DNA of 64,000 nucleotides from Dokdonella_A sp014338185 (GCA_030263295.1 SZOS01000008.1:19106-83105), one strand, 5' to 3'. Counted from the first letter of the stretch, positions 9,344-18,335 are shown. The notes: generated by a model not told the origin, from the sequence alone. Made by a program: numbers and translations.

Positions 9344-9846
9344 GGCAGCTCCGGGGCGAGCACGGGCATGTCCTCGTTGCGCGGCGGCAGGAACACGTGC
9401 ACGAGCAGGCGCAGCGCGATCAGGCCGAAGCCGACCGGCACGATGAGTTCGACCAGCCAGGTCGGGATGCCGGCGATGCGCGCGCCGCTGCCGTAGTCGA
9501 GCAGCACCAGGGCGTAGCCGTGCCAGGCCATGAGCCCGGCCATGCCCGCGCTGAAGGCGAGCGTCAGCGCGTGGATCACGCGTCGCACGCGCCCGTGCAC
9601 GAAGTGGGCGAGGATGTCGAGGCCGATGTGCTTGTCGTCACGCACCGCGGCCAGCGCGCCGAGCATCGCCGCCCACAGCACCATCGCGCGCAGCAGCGGA
9701 TCGGCCCATTCCAGTCCGGTGTCGAACAGGTTGCGCAGCAGGATCTGCGCGCCGGCCAGCAGCACCATCGCGAGCACGAGCAGCGCGATGAGGCCGGTCT
9801 CGACCCGGTCGAGCCAGCGCAGCAGGCTGCGCGCGCGCTGCCTCAC
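9340..9846 (-). CDS. dctQ: TRAP transporter small permease (DctQ)
   Basis: A 168-residue, four-TM membrane protein. It carries the DctQ pattern: ADPLLRAMVLWAAMLGALAAVRDDKHIGLDIL spans the conserved region, broken by the charged DDKHI segment. It scaffolds DctM in the inner membrane. The start is GTG at 9846, which forms a GTGA overlap with the DctP stop. Its own end overlaps dctM by four bases, so dctP, dctQ and dctM look translationally coupled. Confidence 0.92.
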   Translation of the reverse strand: MRQRARSLLRWLDRVETGLIALLVLAMVLLAGAQILLRNLFDTGLEWADPLLRAMVLWAAMLGALAAVRDDKHIGLDILAHFVHGRVRRVIHALTLAFSAGMAGLMAWHGYALVLLDYGSGARIAGIPTWLVELIVPVGFGLIALRLLVHVFLPPRNEDMPVLAPELP

Positions 9847-10853
9847 TGCGCGTTGCCGTGCAACTGGCCCAGTACCTCGCCCAGCGCCTGCAGCATCGGC
9901 GGCGACAGGTCGCCCTGGGCCTTGACCTTGGCGTACACCTCGCCACCGATCGCCTGCCAGCTCTTGCGCTCGGCCTCGTTGGGCGCATCGATCGCGATGC
10001 CCTGCGCCTTGAGCGCCTCGCGCGCCGACTCGTTGTCCTTGCGGTTGATCGCCTCGAGCCGGGTGAAGGTCGCGTGGAACTCATCCTCGACCAGCTTGCG
10101 ATCCTCCGGCGTGAGCGCCTCGAACGACTTGCGCGTGACCACCACTTCGCCGACCACGAAACTCAGCGGCAGGTCGACGATGTACTTGATCTTGGTGTGC
10201 CACTGGAACGCGAGCGCACCCGACAGCGTGTTGGCCGCGGTGTCGATGAGCCCGGTCTGCAGGCTGGTGTAGACGTCGGCCAGCGGCAGCGGGATCGGCG
10301 CCACGCCCGCGGCCGAGAACGCCATCTCGGCGACCTTGTCGCCGAGCGGCACCCACACCTTGGCGGTCTTGAGGTCCTCGCGCGAATGGATCGGCCGCGT
10401 GCTCATGAGGTAGGCGAAACCACCACCGCTGATGCCCAGCAGCGTGTAGCCGTCGTTGGCGAAGGACTGCTTGAGCAGCGGATCGAGCCGCGCACGCGCG
10501 GTGGCGATTTCGTCGAAACTGCGGAACGTGAACGGCAGGCTGTAGACCTGCGCATCCTTGGTCAGGATCGAAGCCTCGCCACCGGTGAACGCACCACCCT
10601 GCAGCTGGCCGATCTTCATCTTGCGCAGCACGGTGGCGTCGTCGCCCATCACGCCGCCCGGATAGAACTTGAACTCGACGCGGCCTTCGCTCTTGGCTTT
10701 GATCGCCTCGCCCGCCGCGCGCATCTCGCGCATCCATGCGGTGCCGTCGGGCGCGATCGTGGCGATCTTGAAGGTGGCGGCATCGGCGCCGGTCGCGGCG
10801 AGGCCGCAGGCGAGCGTGAACAGGGTCTTGCCGAAGGTGTGCATGTGCTTCAT
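9843..10853 (-). CDS. dctP: TRAP transporter substrate-binding protein (DctP)
   Basis: A 336-residue periplasmic solute receptor. A signal peptide of about 26 residues ends at TGADA before ATFKIATIAPDGT. The mature part shows the DctP sequence pattern, including the region FAYLMSTRPIHSREDLKTAK with the Arg usually used to bind a ligand carboxylate, and later LQTGLIDTAANTLSGAL. The ATG at 10853 is followed by a second in-frame ATG at codon 4, and either could be used. It follows the TatT lipoprotein gene by 50 bases. The ligand is not identifiable. The presence of TatT suggests a TatT/TatP-like receptor, possibly for a hydrophobic ligand. Confidence 0.93.
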   Translation of the reverse strand: MKHMHTFGKTLFTLACGLAATGADAATFKIATIAPDGTAWMREMRAAGEAIKAKSEGRVEFKFYPGGVMGDDATVLRKMKIGQLQGGAFTGGEASILTKDAQVYSLPFTFRSFDEIATARARLDPLLKQSFANDGYTLLGISGGGFAYLMSTRPIHSREDLKTAKVWVPLGDKVAEMAFSAAGVAPIPLPLADVYTSLQTGLIDTAANTLSGALAFQWHTKIKYIVDLPLSFVVGEVVVTRKSFEALTPEDRKLVEDEFHATFTRLEAINRKDNESAREALKAQGIAIDAPNEAERKSWQAIGGEVYAKVKAQGDLSPPMLQALGEVLGQLHGNAQ

Positions 10854-10903
10854 CCCATGGTGACTGTGGCGGCACCCGCGGGCGCGGACGCGCCGCGATG
10901 GCC

Positions 10904-11782
10904 TCAGAAAAAATCCTTGCTGCCGTCGAGCAGCTTGCGGGCGCGCGCCTGCGCGAGCACGTTGACCAGCGTGAGCCCGGGCACGTGCGGGTCGGCGGCG
11001 AGCGCCTCCTGCAGCAGGCGATCGTGCAGCGCCTGGTCGAACACCAGCCGAGCGTACTTCTCCGCGTAGAGCACGCGCACCATCTGGTTGTGGCCATGCG
11101 ACAAGGCGAGGGCCTTGTCGAAATCGGCCTTGCCCTGCTCGGGCTGGCCGCCGAGCGAGGCCGGTCGCAGGGTCGCGAGCACGCCCAGGTACATCCACGG
11201 CTCGCCTTGGCCGAAGTCGGGATCGAGCGCCACCACGCGTTCGAGCAGCGCCTGCACCCTGGGAATGTCGGCGATCGCCTGCCAGTCGTCGCTGTTGGCC
11301 TGGATGCGGCCGGCCCAGGCCGCGGCCAGCGCCTGGGCCACGGCCACGTCGCCGCGCTGCAGCTGCGCGACCTGCGCCGCGAACGCCTCGAAAGGCGCCG
11401 TCAGCTGCTCGCACAGCGCCGCGCGCCGCACGCAGCTCGCGCGGCGGGCGTAGTCGAAGCTGCGCGCGGACAGCCGCCGCGCGCGCTGGGCGTCGTCGAC
11501 GAGGCCGCCCGCATAGGCACCGTAGAGCCGGCTGCCGGCCAGCAGCAGGTCGACGTTGCGCGGATCGTCGTGGATGAGGCCATCGACCAGCAGCAGCCAC
11601 GCGGGGATGCCCTCGCGCGCGGTGGCGATGTCGTCCTGGTCGAGGATGCCCGCGGACAGGCTCGCCGACAGCCGCGCACCGGCCTTGCTGGCGATGCCGG
11701 CGCAGCCGGCGAGCGCGAACGCAAGCAGCGTGAGTGCGAGCACGCGCCATGCCGCGATCGTGCACACGCGCCGCGTGTTCAT
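10904..11782 (-). CDS. TRAP-associated lipoprotein, TatT (T component) family
   Basis: A 292-residue lipoprotein. The lipobox is LAGC, with Cys about 27 residues in, and +2 Ala predicts outer-membrane sorting. The rest is helical with TPR-like features. Recognisable segments include LLVDGLIHDDPRNVDLLLAGSRLYGAYAG near residue 60 and WMYLGVLATLRP near residue 195. This matches the TatT family, whose trimers pair with TRAP receptors and have been proposed to carry hydrophobic ligands. Location directly before dctPQM supports the assignment. It overlaps the folD stop by four bases (11779-11782), so folD and the transporter probably share one transcript. Confidence 0.85.
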   Translation of the reverse strand: MNTRRVCTIAAWRVLALTLLAFALAGCAGIASKAGARLSASLSAGILDQDDIATAREGIPAWLLLVDGLIHDDPRNVDLLLAGSRLYGAYAGGLVDDAQRARRLSARSFDYARRASCVRRAALCEQLTAPFEAFAAQVAQLQRGDVAVAQALAAAWAGRIQANSDDWQAIADIPRVQALLERVVALDPDFGQGEPWMYLGVLATLRPASLGGQPEQGKADFDKALALSHGHNQMVRVLYAEKYARLVFDQALHDRLLQEALAADPHVPGLTLVNVLAQARARKLLDGSKDFF

Positions 11783-12639
11783 GCCTCCACCCCGAACTCC
11801 TCGGCCGCCTCGAGCGTGTTCTCGATCAGCGTGGCCACGGTCATCGGGCCGACCCCGCCGGGCACCGGCGTGATCCACGAGGCGCGCTCGGCCGCGGGCG
11901 CGTACTCGACATCGCCGACGAGGCGGCCATCGTCGAGCCGGTTGATGCCGACATCGATCACCACCGCGCCTGGCTTGATCCAGTGGCCCTTGATGATGCC
12001 GGGCCGGCCCACCGCCACCACCACGATGTCGGCCGCCCGCACCTCGGCCTCGAGGTCGGCAGTGAACTTGTGGCACCCGGTGGTGGTGCAGCCGGCCAGC
12101 AGCAGTTCGAGGATCAGCGGTCGTCCGACGTGGTTGGACACGCCGATCACCACGGCCTTGCGCCCGCGCACCGGCTGGTCGGTGTGGGCGAGCAGCGTCA
12201 TCACGCCCTTGGGCGTGCATGGCCGCAGGCCGCGCTGACGCAAGGCGAGACGGCCGACGTTGGCGGCCTGGAAGCCGTCGACGTCCTTGTGCACATCGAT
12301 GCGATCGATCAGCGCGGTGGCGTTGATGCCGGCCGGCAGCGGCAACTGCAGCAGGATGCCGTGCACCTGCGCATCGGCGTTGAGACGGTCGATCAGCGCC
12401 ACCAGCTCGGCCTGCGCGGTGTCCGCGGGCAGGTCGAAGTCGAACGAGCGAAACCCCACCTGCCGACAGGCGCGGCGCTTGTTGCGCACGTACACCGCCG
12501 AGGCCGCATCCTCGCCGACCATGACCACGGCCAGTCCCGGCGCCGGCAGCCCGCGCGCCACGCGCGCACGCACCCGCACCGCGACGCGCTCGAGCACGTC
12601 TTCCGCGATGCGGCGGCCATCGAGCAGTCGTGCGGCCAT
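11779..12639 (-). CDS. folD: Bifunctional methylenetetrahydrofolate dehydrogenase/cyclohydrolase FolD
   Basis: A 286-residue cytoplasmic enzyme that converts 5,10-methylene-THF to 10-formyl-THF with NADP. The catalytic Lys lies in YVRNKRRAC near residue 56. The family stretches GILLQLPLP, CTPKGVM and PVPGGVGPMTVA are all present. The Rossmann segment reads VVIGVSNHVGRP, where most FolD proteins have Ala-Ser or Arg-Ser before N. The length is normal. A good sigma-70 promoter lies just upstream. Folate metabolism does not obviously relate to the TRAP genes that follow with overlapping ends. Confidence 0.96.
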   Translation of the reverse strand: MAARLLDGRRIAEDVLERVAVRVRARVARGLPAPGLAVVMVGEDAASAVYVRNKRRACRQVGFRSFDFDLPADTAQAELVALIDRLNADAQVHGILLQLPLPAGINATALIDRIDVHKDVDGFQAANVGRLALRQRGLRPCTPKGVMTLLAHTDQPVRGRKAVVIGVSNHVGRPLILELLLAGCTTTGCHKFTADLEAEVRAADIVVVAVGRPGIIKGHWIKPGAVVIDVGINRLDDGRLVGDVEYAPAAERASWITPVPGGVGPMTVATLIENTLEAAEEFGVEA

Positions 12640-12662
12640 CGATGCTCCAGTGAAAAGCGGGC

Positions 12663-12691
12663 ATTATCCACCGCGCCGCCACGCCGCTCAA
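12663..12691 (-). promoter_or_regulatory. Sigma-70-like promoter for folD and the TRAP genes
   Basis: On the minus strand TTGAGC (12686-12691) and GATAAT (12663-12668) are separated by 17 bases. The -10 matches consensus at five of six positions and the -35 at four of six. It lies 24 bases upstream of the folD ATG and downstream of the der stop, so folD starts its own transcription unit. A TGGAG ribosome-binding site precedes folD by seven bases. Confidence 0.65.
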
Positions 12692-12748
12692 ACCGGCAGC
12701 GCAGCGCGCGCGGGCATCATTCAGCCGGCATCCGGCCGGCGGCGGGAT

Positions 12749-14149
12749 TCAGCCGCCGCGCCGCGCGTTGCGGATCATGCGCGTGCGCCGGCGCTGCTGG
12801 CCCTCGGTGAGCTCGTTGCGCTTGCCCGCGAACGGGTTGTCGCCGTCACGGAACTCGATGCGGATCGGCGTGCCTTCGAGACGGTAGCGCTTGCGCAGGA
12901 AGTTCTCCAGGTAACGCCGGTAGCCATCGGCGATGTGGCGCGTGCGCGCGCCATGGATGAGGATCGAGGGCGGATTGGTGCCGGTTGGATGGGCGAACTT
13001 CAGGCGTGGGCTGTGGCCGCGCACGAGCGGTGGCTGGTAGGCCGCGGTGGCGGCCGCGATCGCGCGCGTGAGCTCGGACGAGGTGAACTTGTGGTGGGAG
13101 GCGGCGTGCGCGCGGTTGATCGCCTTCATGAGCTCACCGATGCCGCTGCCGTGCAGCGCCGAGATGAACACCTGGCGTGCCCACGCGACGAAATCGAGCC
13201 GACGCGACAGCGAGGCCGCGCACTGCTCGCGCTGGTACTTGTCCATGCCGTCCCACTTGTTGACCGCGATCACCAGCGCGCGGCCGGCTTCGAGCACGTG
13301 CCCGAGCAAGGTGGTGTCCTGCTCCGACACGCCTTCGCGTGCGTCGAGCATGAACACGGTCACGTGCGCGGCCTCGACCGACTGCAGCGCCTTGATCACG
13401 CTGAACTTCTCCAGCGCATCGTCGATGCGCGCGCGGCGCCGTACGCCCGCGGTGTCGATCAGCGTGTAGCGCCGGCCATCGCGTTCGAGCGGCACGCGGA
13501 TCGCATCGCGCGTGGTGCCGGCGACGTCGGAGGTGATCACGCGCTCCTCGCCGAGCAGGCGGTTGACCAGCGTCGACTTGCCCGCGTTGGGGCGGCCGAT
13601 GATCGCGACGCGGATGCCGTCGTCGGGCTGCTCGGCGAGCGCATCGGCGGCGAGCGCCGGCAGGTGCGTGCCGATCACATCCAGCAACGGCGCCATGCCA
13701 CGGCCGTGAGCGGCGGCCACGCCGAACACCTGGGCCACTCCGAGCGCGGCGAAGTCGGCCAGCGCGGCGTGTTCATCGAGGCCGTCGATCTTGTTGACCA
13801 CGAGCAGCGTCGGCTTGCCGGCACGCCGCAGCCGGTCGAGGATCGAGCGATCGGTCGGCAGCAGCCCGTCGCGCGCATCGACGATGAGCAGCACGAGATC
13901 GGCTTCGGCCATCGCCAGCTGCGCCTGGTGGGCGGTGTGCGCGTCCAGGCCCACCGCGTCGTCGACGAAGCCACCGGTATCGACCAGCGCGAACGGACGT
14001 TCGGGCAGCAGCCGGCACACGCCGTAGTGGCGATCGCGGGTGACACCCGGCAGGTCGTGCACCAGCGCATCGCGCGTGCGCGTGAGCACGTTGAACAAGG
14101 TGGACTTGCCCACGTTGGGGCGCCCGACGAGCGCGACTACGGGAAGCAT
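12749..14149 (-). CDS. der: Ribosome biogenesis GTPase Der (EngA)
   Basis: A 466-residue protein with two tandem GTPase domains that acts in 50S ribosomal subunit assembly. Domain 1 has the P-loop GRPNVGKST (about residues 9-17), DTGGF and NKID. Domain 2 has GRPNAGKST (near residue 183), DTAGV and NKWD. A KH-like C-terminal domain ends in RIEFRDGDNPF and a basic RRRTRMIRNARRGG tail. The start is the ATG at 14149, six residues before the first P-loop, as in other Der proteins. It is the last gene of the ndk-rlmN-pilW-rodZ-yfgM-bamB-der run. Confidence 0.97.
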   Translation of the reverse strand: MLPVVALVGRPNVGKSTLFNVLTRTRDALVHDLPGVTRDRHYGVCRLLPERPFALVDTGGFVDDAVGLDAHTAHQAQLAMAEADLVLLIVDARDGLLPTDRSILDRLRRAGKPTLLVVNKIDGLDEHAALADFAALGVAQVFGVAAAHGRGMAPLLDVIGTHLPALAADALAEQPDDGIRVAIIGRPNAGKSTLVNRLLGEERVITSDVAGTTRDAIRVPLERDGRRYTLIDTAGVRRRARIDDALEKFSVIKALQSVEAAHVTVFMLDAREGVSEQDTTLLGHVLEAGRALVIAVNKWDGMDKYQREQCAASLSRRLDFVAWARQVFISALHGSGIGELMKAINRAHAASHHKFTSSELTRAIAAATAAYQPPLVRGHSPRLKFAHPTGTNPPSILIHGARTRHIADGYRRYLENFLRKRYRLEGTPIRIEFRDGDNPFAGKRNELTEGQQRRRTRMIRNARRGG

Positions 14150-14258
14150 CACTGGCTCCGCAAATGGGACACGCGGCCACGCCGCGCACGCGGCATTGCC
14201 GCACGATGGTGCTGCTCGCGCAAGCACCCGTGGCGGCGATCACCGATCGCCGCGCGGT

Positions 14259-15464
14259 TCAGGGCCGGATGCGGTATGCGCCCAGTCGCCCGCCGATGTC
14301 CTGGACGTAGGCAACATCGCCCGCCACCACCGGCGCAGCCTCGATCGGCTGCTTGCCCAGGCGCTCGCGCGCCACGAACTTGCCTTCGGCGAGGCTGAGC
14401 CAGTGCACGTAGCCTTCGCTGTCGCCCACCACGACCTGGTTGCCCTGGATCGCCGGTGCGCTGAGCCAGCGGTACTTGAGCTGGTCCTGCTTCCACAGGT
14501 TGGCGCCGGTGTCGCGGTCGAACGCCCACACGTTGCCGTCGCTGTCGATCGCCACCGCGGTGGTGCCCGCGAGCGCGACGCTCGCATAACTGGACAGGTC
14601 GCGTTGCCACAGCGGGCGACCGCTGTCGAGCGCCAGCGCGGCGATCTGGCCGCGATAGCCGACCGCGAACAGGGCGCTGCCGTCGCTGCTGATGTTGCCG
14701 TCGACGTCGGCCAGGCGCTCGACCTCGGTGCGGCCCTCGCCGGTGGACAGGGTTTGCGTCCACAGCTCGTTGCCGTCATCCAGGCGTACCGCGCTCACGC
14801 GTCCACCGTCGGTGCCGTCATAGACCACGCCGTTGGCGATGAGGGGCGCCGAATTGCCGCGCAGACTCAATGCGGGCACGCTCTGGTCGAACACCCACTT
14901 GCGGCTGCCGTCATTGGCATCCAGCGCCTGCAGCCGGCCATCGTTGCCGCGCACCACCACGAGGCCGCCGCCGATCGCGGGCGTCGAGATCACTTCCGAC
15001 TCGATGCGCGTCTGCCAGCGTTCGCCGCCATCGGCCGCCGACAGTGCGATGACCTGGCCGTCGAGCCCGCCCACCACCAGCAGGTCGCCGTCGATCGCGG
15101 GACCGCCTGACCAGCGCATGGAGTGTTCGCCGCGCTTCCACAGGAAACCCCGGCTGCCGCCCAGACGCTTGCGCCAGGCGCTGCGGCCGCTGGCGCCATC
15201 GAATGCTTCGATGCTGCCGTCGATGGAGACGGCATACACGCGACCATCGGCACCGACCGCAGGCGTCATGCGTGCGCCCGACAGGCCGGCGCCGTCCCCC
15301 ACGCTGGCACTCCACAGGCGTTCGACCTGCAGCGTGGGCGCAAACTCGAGCAATGGTGTCGGCGGCTCGACGTTGTCCTTCCTGCCCATGCTCTTGAACC
15401 AGTTGCAACCGCTGCCGGCCAGTGCCAGCGCTGCGATCGCGACGACAGCCAGTGCGCGCTTCAT
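14259..15464 (-). CDS. bamB: Outer-membrane assembly factor BamB
   Basis: A 401-residue lipoprotein subunit of the BAM complex that inserts outer-membrane beta-barrels. An eight-bladed PQQ-like propeller is evident from repeated blade motifs: PAVGADGRVYAVSIDGSIEAFD, PAIGGGLVVVRGNDGRLQALD and PAIQGNQVVVGDSEGYVHWL. The signal sequence ends at GSGC, with Gly rather than a bulky aliphatic residue at -3. That is an unusual but probably workable lipobox. The +2 residue is Asn, which favours the outer membrane. Its ATG overlaps the yfgM stop by four bases. Confidence 0.95.
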   Translation of the reverse strand: MKRALAVVAIAALALAGSGCNWFKSMGRKDNVEPPTPLLEFAPTLQVERLWSASVGDGAGLSGARMTPAVGADGRVYAVSIDGSIEAFDGASGRSAWRKRLGGSRGFLWKRGEHSMRWSGGPAIDGDLLVVGGLDGQVIALSAADGGERWQTRIESEVISTPAIGGGLVVVRGNDGRLQALDANDGSRKWVFDQSVPALSLRGNSAPLIANGVVYDGTDGGRVSAVRLDDGNELWTQTLSTGEGRTEVERLADVDGNISSDGSALFAVGYRGQIAALALDSGRPLWQRDLSSYASVALAGTTAVAIDSDGNVWAFDRDTGANLWKQDQLKYRWLSAPAIQGNQVVVGDSEGYVHWLSLAEGKFVARERLGKQPIEAAPVVAGDVAYVQDIGGRLGAYRIRP

Positions 15465-16123
15465 GTGGTCGGCTGCTCCGTCGCCGCGGCGCTGCCACCG
15501 AGGTCGTCGAGCTTCATTTGCACGGTGGTGCGATCGAAGCCCTGGCTGCCGTCGCTGGCCAGCACTGCGGCGTAGGCCTTGCGCGCCTCCTCGATGCGGC
15601 CGAGCTTGACCAGCGCATCTCCGCGCAATTCGCCGGCCAACGCGGCATAGTCATCGGCCGCGCTGCCCTCGGCCAGCTTGAGCGCACCCTCGGCATCGCC
15701 GCTGGCGAGCTTGACCCGGCCGATGCGCAGGTCCACCAGCTGGCGCAGGCTCGGCAGCTTGACATGGCCGCGTGCCCAGTCCAGATGCTGTGCCGCACTC
15801 GCCAGGTCGTTCTTGGCGGCGGCGATCTCGGCCTGCTGCAGGGCTGCGAGCACCGCGTAGGTCGAATCGGGATATTCCTTGCGGATCGCCTCGGCGACCT
15901 TGCTCGCATCGTCGGGCTTCTGCGCGCTGAGCGCGTCGGCCAGCGCCTGGTATTGCGCCGCCGCCGCCGCGGCCTGGCTCGCGCCATGGGCCTTCCACTG
16001 CTGCCAGCCGAAGATGAGCCCGAGACCGATGACGATGCCCATGACGATCGCCATGGCGTTCTCGCGCAGCCACTTCTGGACCAGTTCACCTTGTTCGTGT
16101 TCGTCGAGGAGGTCGAAAGCCAT
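15461..16123 (-). CDS. yfgM: YfgM-family membrane-anchored TPR protein
   Basis: A 220-residue protein with a cytoplasmic N-terminal segment (MAFDLLDEHEQGELVQKWLR) and one TM helix near residues 26-43. A periplasmic TPR region (TPR_21) fills residues 60-205. In E. coli YfgM associates with SecYEG and the periplasmic chaperone network and modulates stress signalling. Its place directly before bamB is conserved. In most gammaproteobacteria hisS precedes it, but here 216 non-coding bases separate it from rodZ. Confidence 0.9.
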   Translation of the reverse strand: MAFDLLDEHEQGELVQKWLRENAMAIVMGIVIGLGLIFGWQQWKAHGASQAAAAAAQYQALADALSAQKPDDASKVAEAIRKEYPDSTYAVLAALQQAEIAAAKNDLASAAQHLDWARGHVKLPSLRQLVDLRIGRVKLASGDAEGALKLAEGSAADDYAALAGELRGDALVKLGRIEEARKAYAAVLASDGSQGFDRTTVQMKLDDLGGSAAATEQPTT

Positions 16124-16339
16124 GCAGGTACCCGTTGGAAATGCGTGACGGCGAGGCGCGGCCGCGCCGCGCGCCAAAGACGGCAAGATTAACAGGAAAC
16201 CACGGGGCGGCGCTGCGCCGCGCGCGGGTCGCGGCCGGTGTTCAGCGGCAGTGCACGCGGCGCCGGGGCCGATGGGTGCGCGGTCGGGATCGCGTCCGCA
16301 TCGCCGGCGGACCGCCAGCCCGGATCGACGCCGGCCGCA
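16124..16339. other. Non-coding gap where ispG-hisS would be expected
   Basis: These 216 bases lie between rodZ and yfgM, both on the minus strand. No open frame with coding character is present. On the minus strand a stretch reading GTTAATCTTG (around 16184-16193) could supply a -10 for yfgM-bamB-der, but no good -35 accompanies it. No terminator is evident. Confidence 0.5.
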
Positions 16340-17314
16340 TCAGGGCTGGGCGCGCTCCGCGAGCGCGGCTGCGCTGCCGAACAGCTTCAGGTGCGCGACG
16401 TTGCCGCGCCGGAACTGGGCCAAGTCGATCTCGTTGCCGTCGGCATGCACCTGCACGCCGCCGCTGTTGCCCAGGCTCAGGCTGAGGACGCCGTCGCTGC
16501 GGTACTCATGCACCGAGCCGGCCGGCAGCATCGCGTACTCGAGCTTGCGACCATCGGCCGCGGACACTTCGACCCAGCTCGGTTCGGCCAGGCGCAGCAC
16601 GAGCACATGCGCGCCTACGCTGGCGGCCGCGGGTGCCACGGCTGGTGGTTCGGGCAGGCGCGGCGCTTCGACCAGCTGGAACGGCGTCATCGACGCCACG
16701 ATGGGCTCCTGCAGCACGGCCGCCGCGGCGCTGCCCTCAGCGTCCGTGGCGGAGGTCGCAGGCGCGCTGTCCTGGTTGCCGTGGCCATGCGTGCTGTCGG
16801 CCACGAATGCGCCGGCCGTGGCGGGAGCCGCCAGCGGCGCCGGGGGATCCAGCGGCGTGATGCGCGTGAAATCCTGGCGCAGGCCGCCATGGGTGGCCAG
16901 CCACACCGCCGGAACGACGATCAAGGCGGTCAGCGTGAGGTAGGTTGCGCTGGCGGAATAGCGCTCGAACAGGTAGCGCGAGCGCGAGATCGTGCCCGTT
17001 GCGACCAGTGGCGCAACCTGCGAGTTGGCGTCGGCCACGCGCAGCGCCTCCTCGACCGGCACGCCCACCAGTGCCGCGTAGCTGCGCAAGTAGCCGCGCA
17101 GGAATACCGCATCGTTGATGCCGGCATAGTCGTCGCGCTCGAGGCGTTCGACCAGCTGCTGCGGCAGGCGCAGCTGGCCGGCGACTTCGGCCGCGCCCCA
17201 GTCGCGTGCCTCGCGCGCCGCGCGCAGGCGCTCGCCCAACGAGGACTGCCCGGTAGCGGGCATCCTGAACTCGGTCACGGCTGCATCGTCGTGGATTGGT
17301 TGCACGGTCGTCAC
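16340..17314 (-). CDS. rodZ: Cytoskeletal/cell-shape protein RodZ
   Basis: A 324-residue single-pass membrane protein. The N-terminal Cro/C1-type helix-turn-helix (about residues 20-95) reads SLGERLRAAREARDWGAAEV through VFLRGYLRSYAALVG. A TM helix lies near residues 128-148 (YLTLTALIVVPAVWLATH). An Ala/Pro-rich periplasmic linker is followed by the C-terminal RodZ beta domain (LAEPSWVEVSAADGRKL). RodZ links MreB filaments to the elongation machinery. I chose the GTG at 17314 because GAGGAAG lies five bases upstream of it. The longer GTG at 17344 has no such site. Confidence 0.93.
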   Translation of the reverse strand: MTTVQPIHDDAAVTEFRMPATGQSSLGERLRAAREARDWGAAEVAGQLRLPQQLVERLERDDYAGINDAVFLRGYLRSYAALVGVPVEEALRVADANSQVAPLVATGTISRSRYLFERYSASATYLTLTALIVVPAVWLATHGGLRQDFTRITPLDPPAPLAAPATAGAFVADSTHGHGNQDSAPATSATDAEGSAAAAVLQEPIVASMTPFQLVEAPRLPEPPAVAPAAASVGAHVLVLRLAEPSWVEVSAADGRKLEYAMLPAGSVHEYRSDGVLSLSLGNSGGVQVHADGNEIDLAQFRRGNVAHLKLFGSAAALAERAQP

Positions 17315-17558
17315 GTCAACTTCCTCGCGCCGCGGCGACGCCACCCGGTCGCTCGCTGCCTGGATTCGGTAGTCGATCCGCTGTATCCCGACAGCGGACC
17401 CGCTGTGGCCTTCCCTTGCCGTGCCGGACTGCGCCCTTCGTGGCGGTCCATGGATCGGAACGGTTCACTCCAAGCCGCCGCACACCCGCAGCGACCCTTG
17501 CCTCCGCCGCGTGCCGCCCGTGCCTGGGCGATCGCACGAGGCGCCCCGCCATCACCTG

Positions 17559-18335
17559 TCAGCCCTGCGCGCCGAGCGACAACGCCTCGCGCGACTTCGG
17601 GAACTCGCGCAGCAGCCTGCGTGAGTACTCGCTGGCACCCTTGGCATTGCCCAGGCGCAACTCGATGTTGCGGCCAAGCAGCAACGCCCCCGGCTGCGTA
17701 CGTCCCACCGCCTCGTAACGTTGCAGGAACGCGCGCGCATTGAGGTATTCACCCTTGTCGTAGAGCACGCTGCTCAGCGCCAGCAGCGCGGCATCCTCGT
17801 TGGGGGTCAACGCCAGCGCGCGCCGCAACATCGTTTCGGCCTCGTCGCGCTTGCCCGCTTGCAGCAGGCAGGTGCCGGCGTTGCTCATCGCCAGCGCGGG
17901 CGTGTCGTAGAACGGATCGGCCAGCGCCTTCTTGAAATGCTCCTGCGCCTGCGCGTAATGGCCCTGCGAGCACAGGAAGCGACCGTAGTTGTTGTTCTCG
18001 GCGCCACCCTTGGGTTTGAGCTGGGCCGCGCGGCGGTAATGCTCCTCGGCCTTGGGCAGGTCGTTGATGCTTTCGTACAGCACCGCGATCACGGTGTGCG
18101 CGTCCACGTAGTCGGGATCGAACTGCAGCGCCTTGTTGAGCTTCTCCAACGCCACCTCGGTCTTGCCCTGCTGCAGGTACTTCTGCCCGAGCTCGGTATG
18201 GATGCGCGCGGCCTCGGTGCGTTCGCTGTTCACGTCGCGCTTCTTCACCGGCGCCGACGCGGACGGGCCGCAAGCGCCGAGCGAAAGGCTCGACAGCGCG
18301 ATCGCGATGGCCCACAACACTGCCTCAAGCCGCAT
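17559..18335 (-). CDS. pilW: Type IV pilus biogenesis/stability lipoprotein PilW (PilF)
   Basis: A 258-residue outer-membrane lipoprotein. The signal peptide ends LSLGACG, and six TPR repeats follow, starting at AARIHTELGQKYLQQGKTEVALEKLN. PilW/PilF pilotins help PilQ secretin assembly, so the organism probably makes type IV pili. AAGGAGGT lies a few bases upstream of the ATG at 18335. The start overlaps the end of rlmN by 11 bases. No other pilus gene is in the window. Confidence 0.93.
   Translation of the reverse strand: MRLEAVLWAIAIALSSLSLGACGPSASAPVKKRDVNSERTEAARIHTELGQKYLQQGKTEVALEKLNKALQFDPDYVDAHTVIAVLYESINDLPKAEEHYRRAAQLKPKGGAENNNYGRFLCSQGHYAQAQEHFKKALADPFYDTPALAMSNAGTCLLQAGKRDEAETMLRRALALTPNEDAALLALSSVLYDKGEYLNARAFLQRYEAVGRTQPGALLLGRNIELRLGNAKGASEYSRRLLREFPKSREALSLGAQG

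Noticed and set aside
12700..12748. Direct repeat ATTCAGCCG and a GCCGGC inverted repeat after der, as a terminator
   Set aside because: The stem is only six bases and no T-run follows, so it is not convincing as a terminator or a repeat element.
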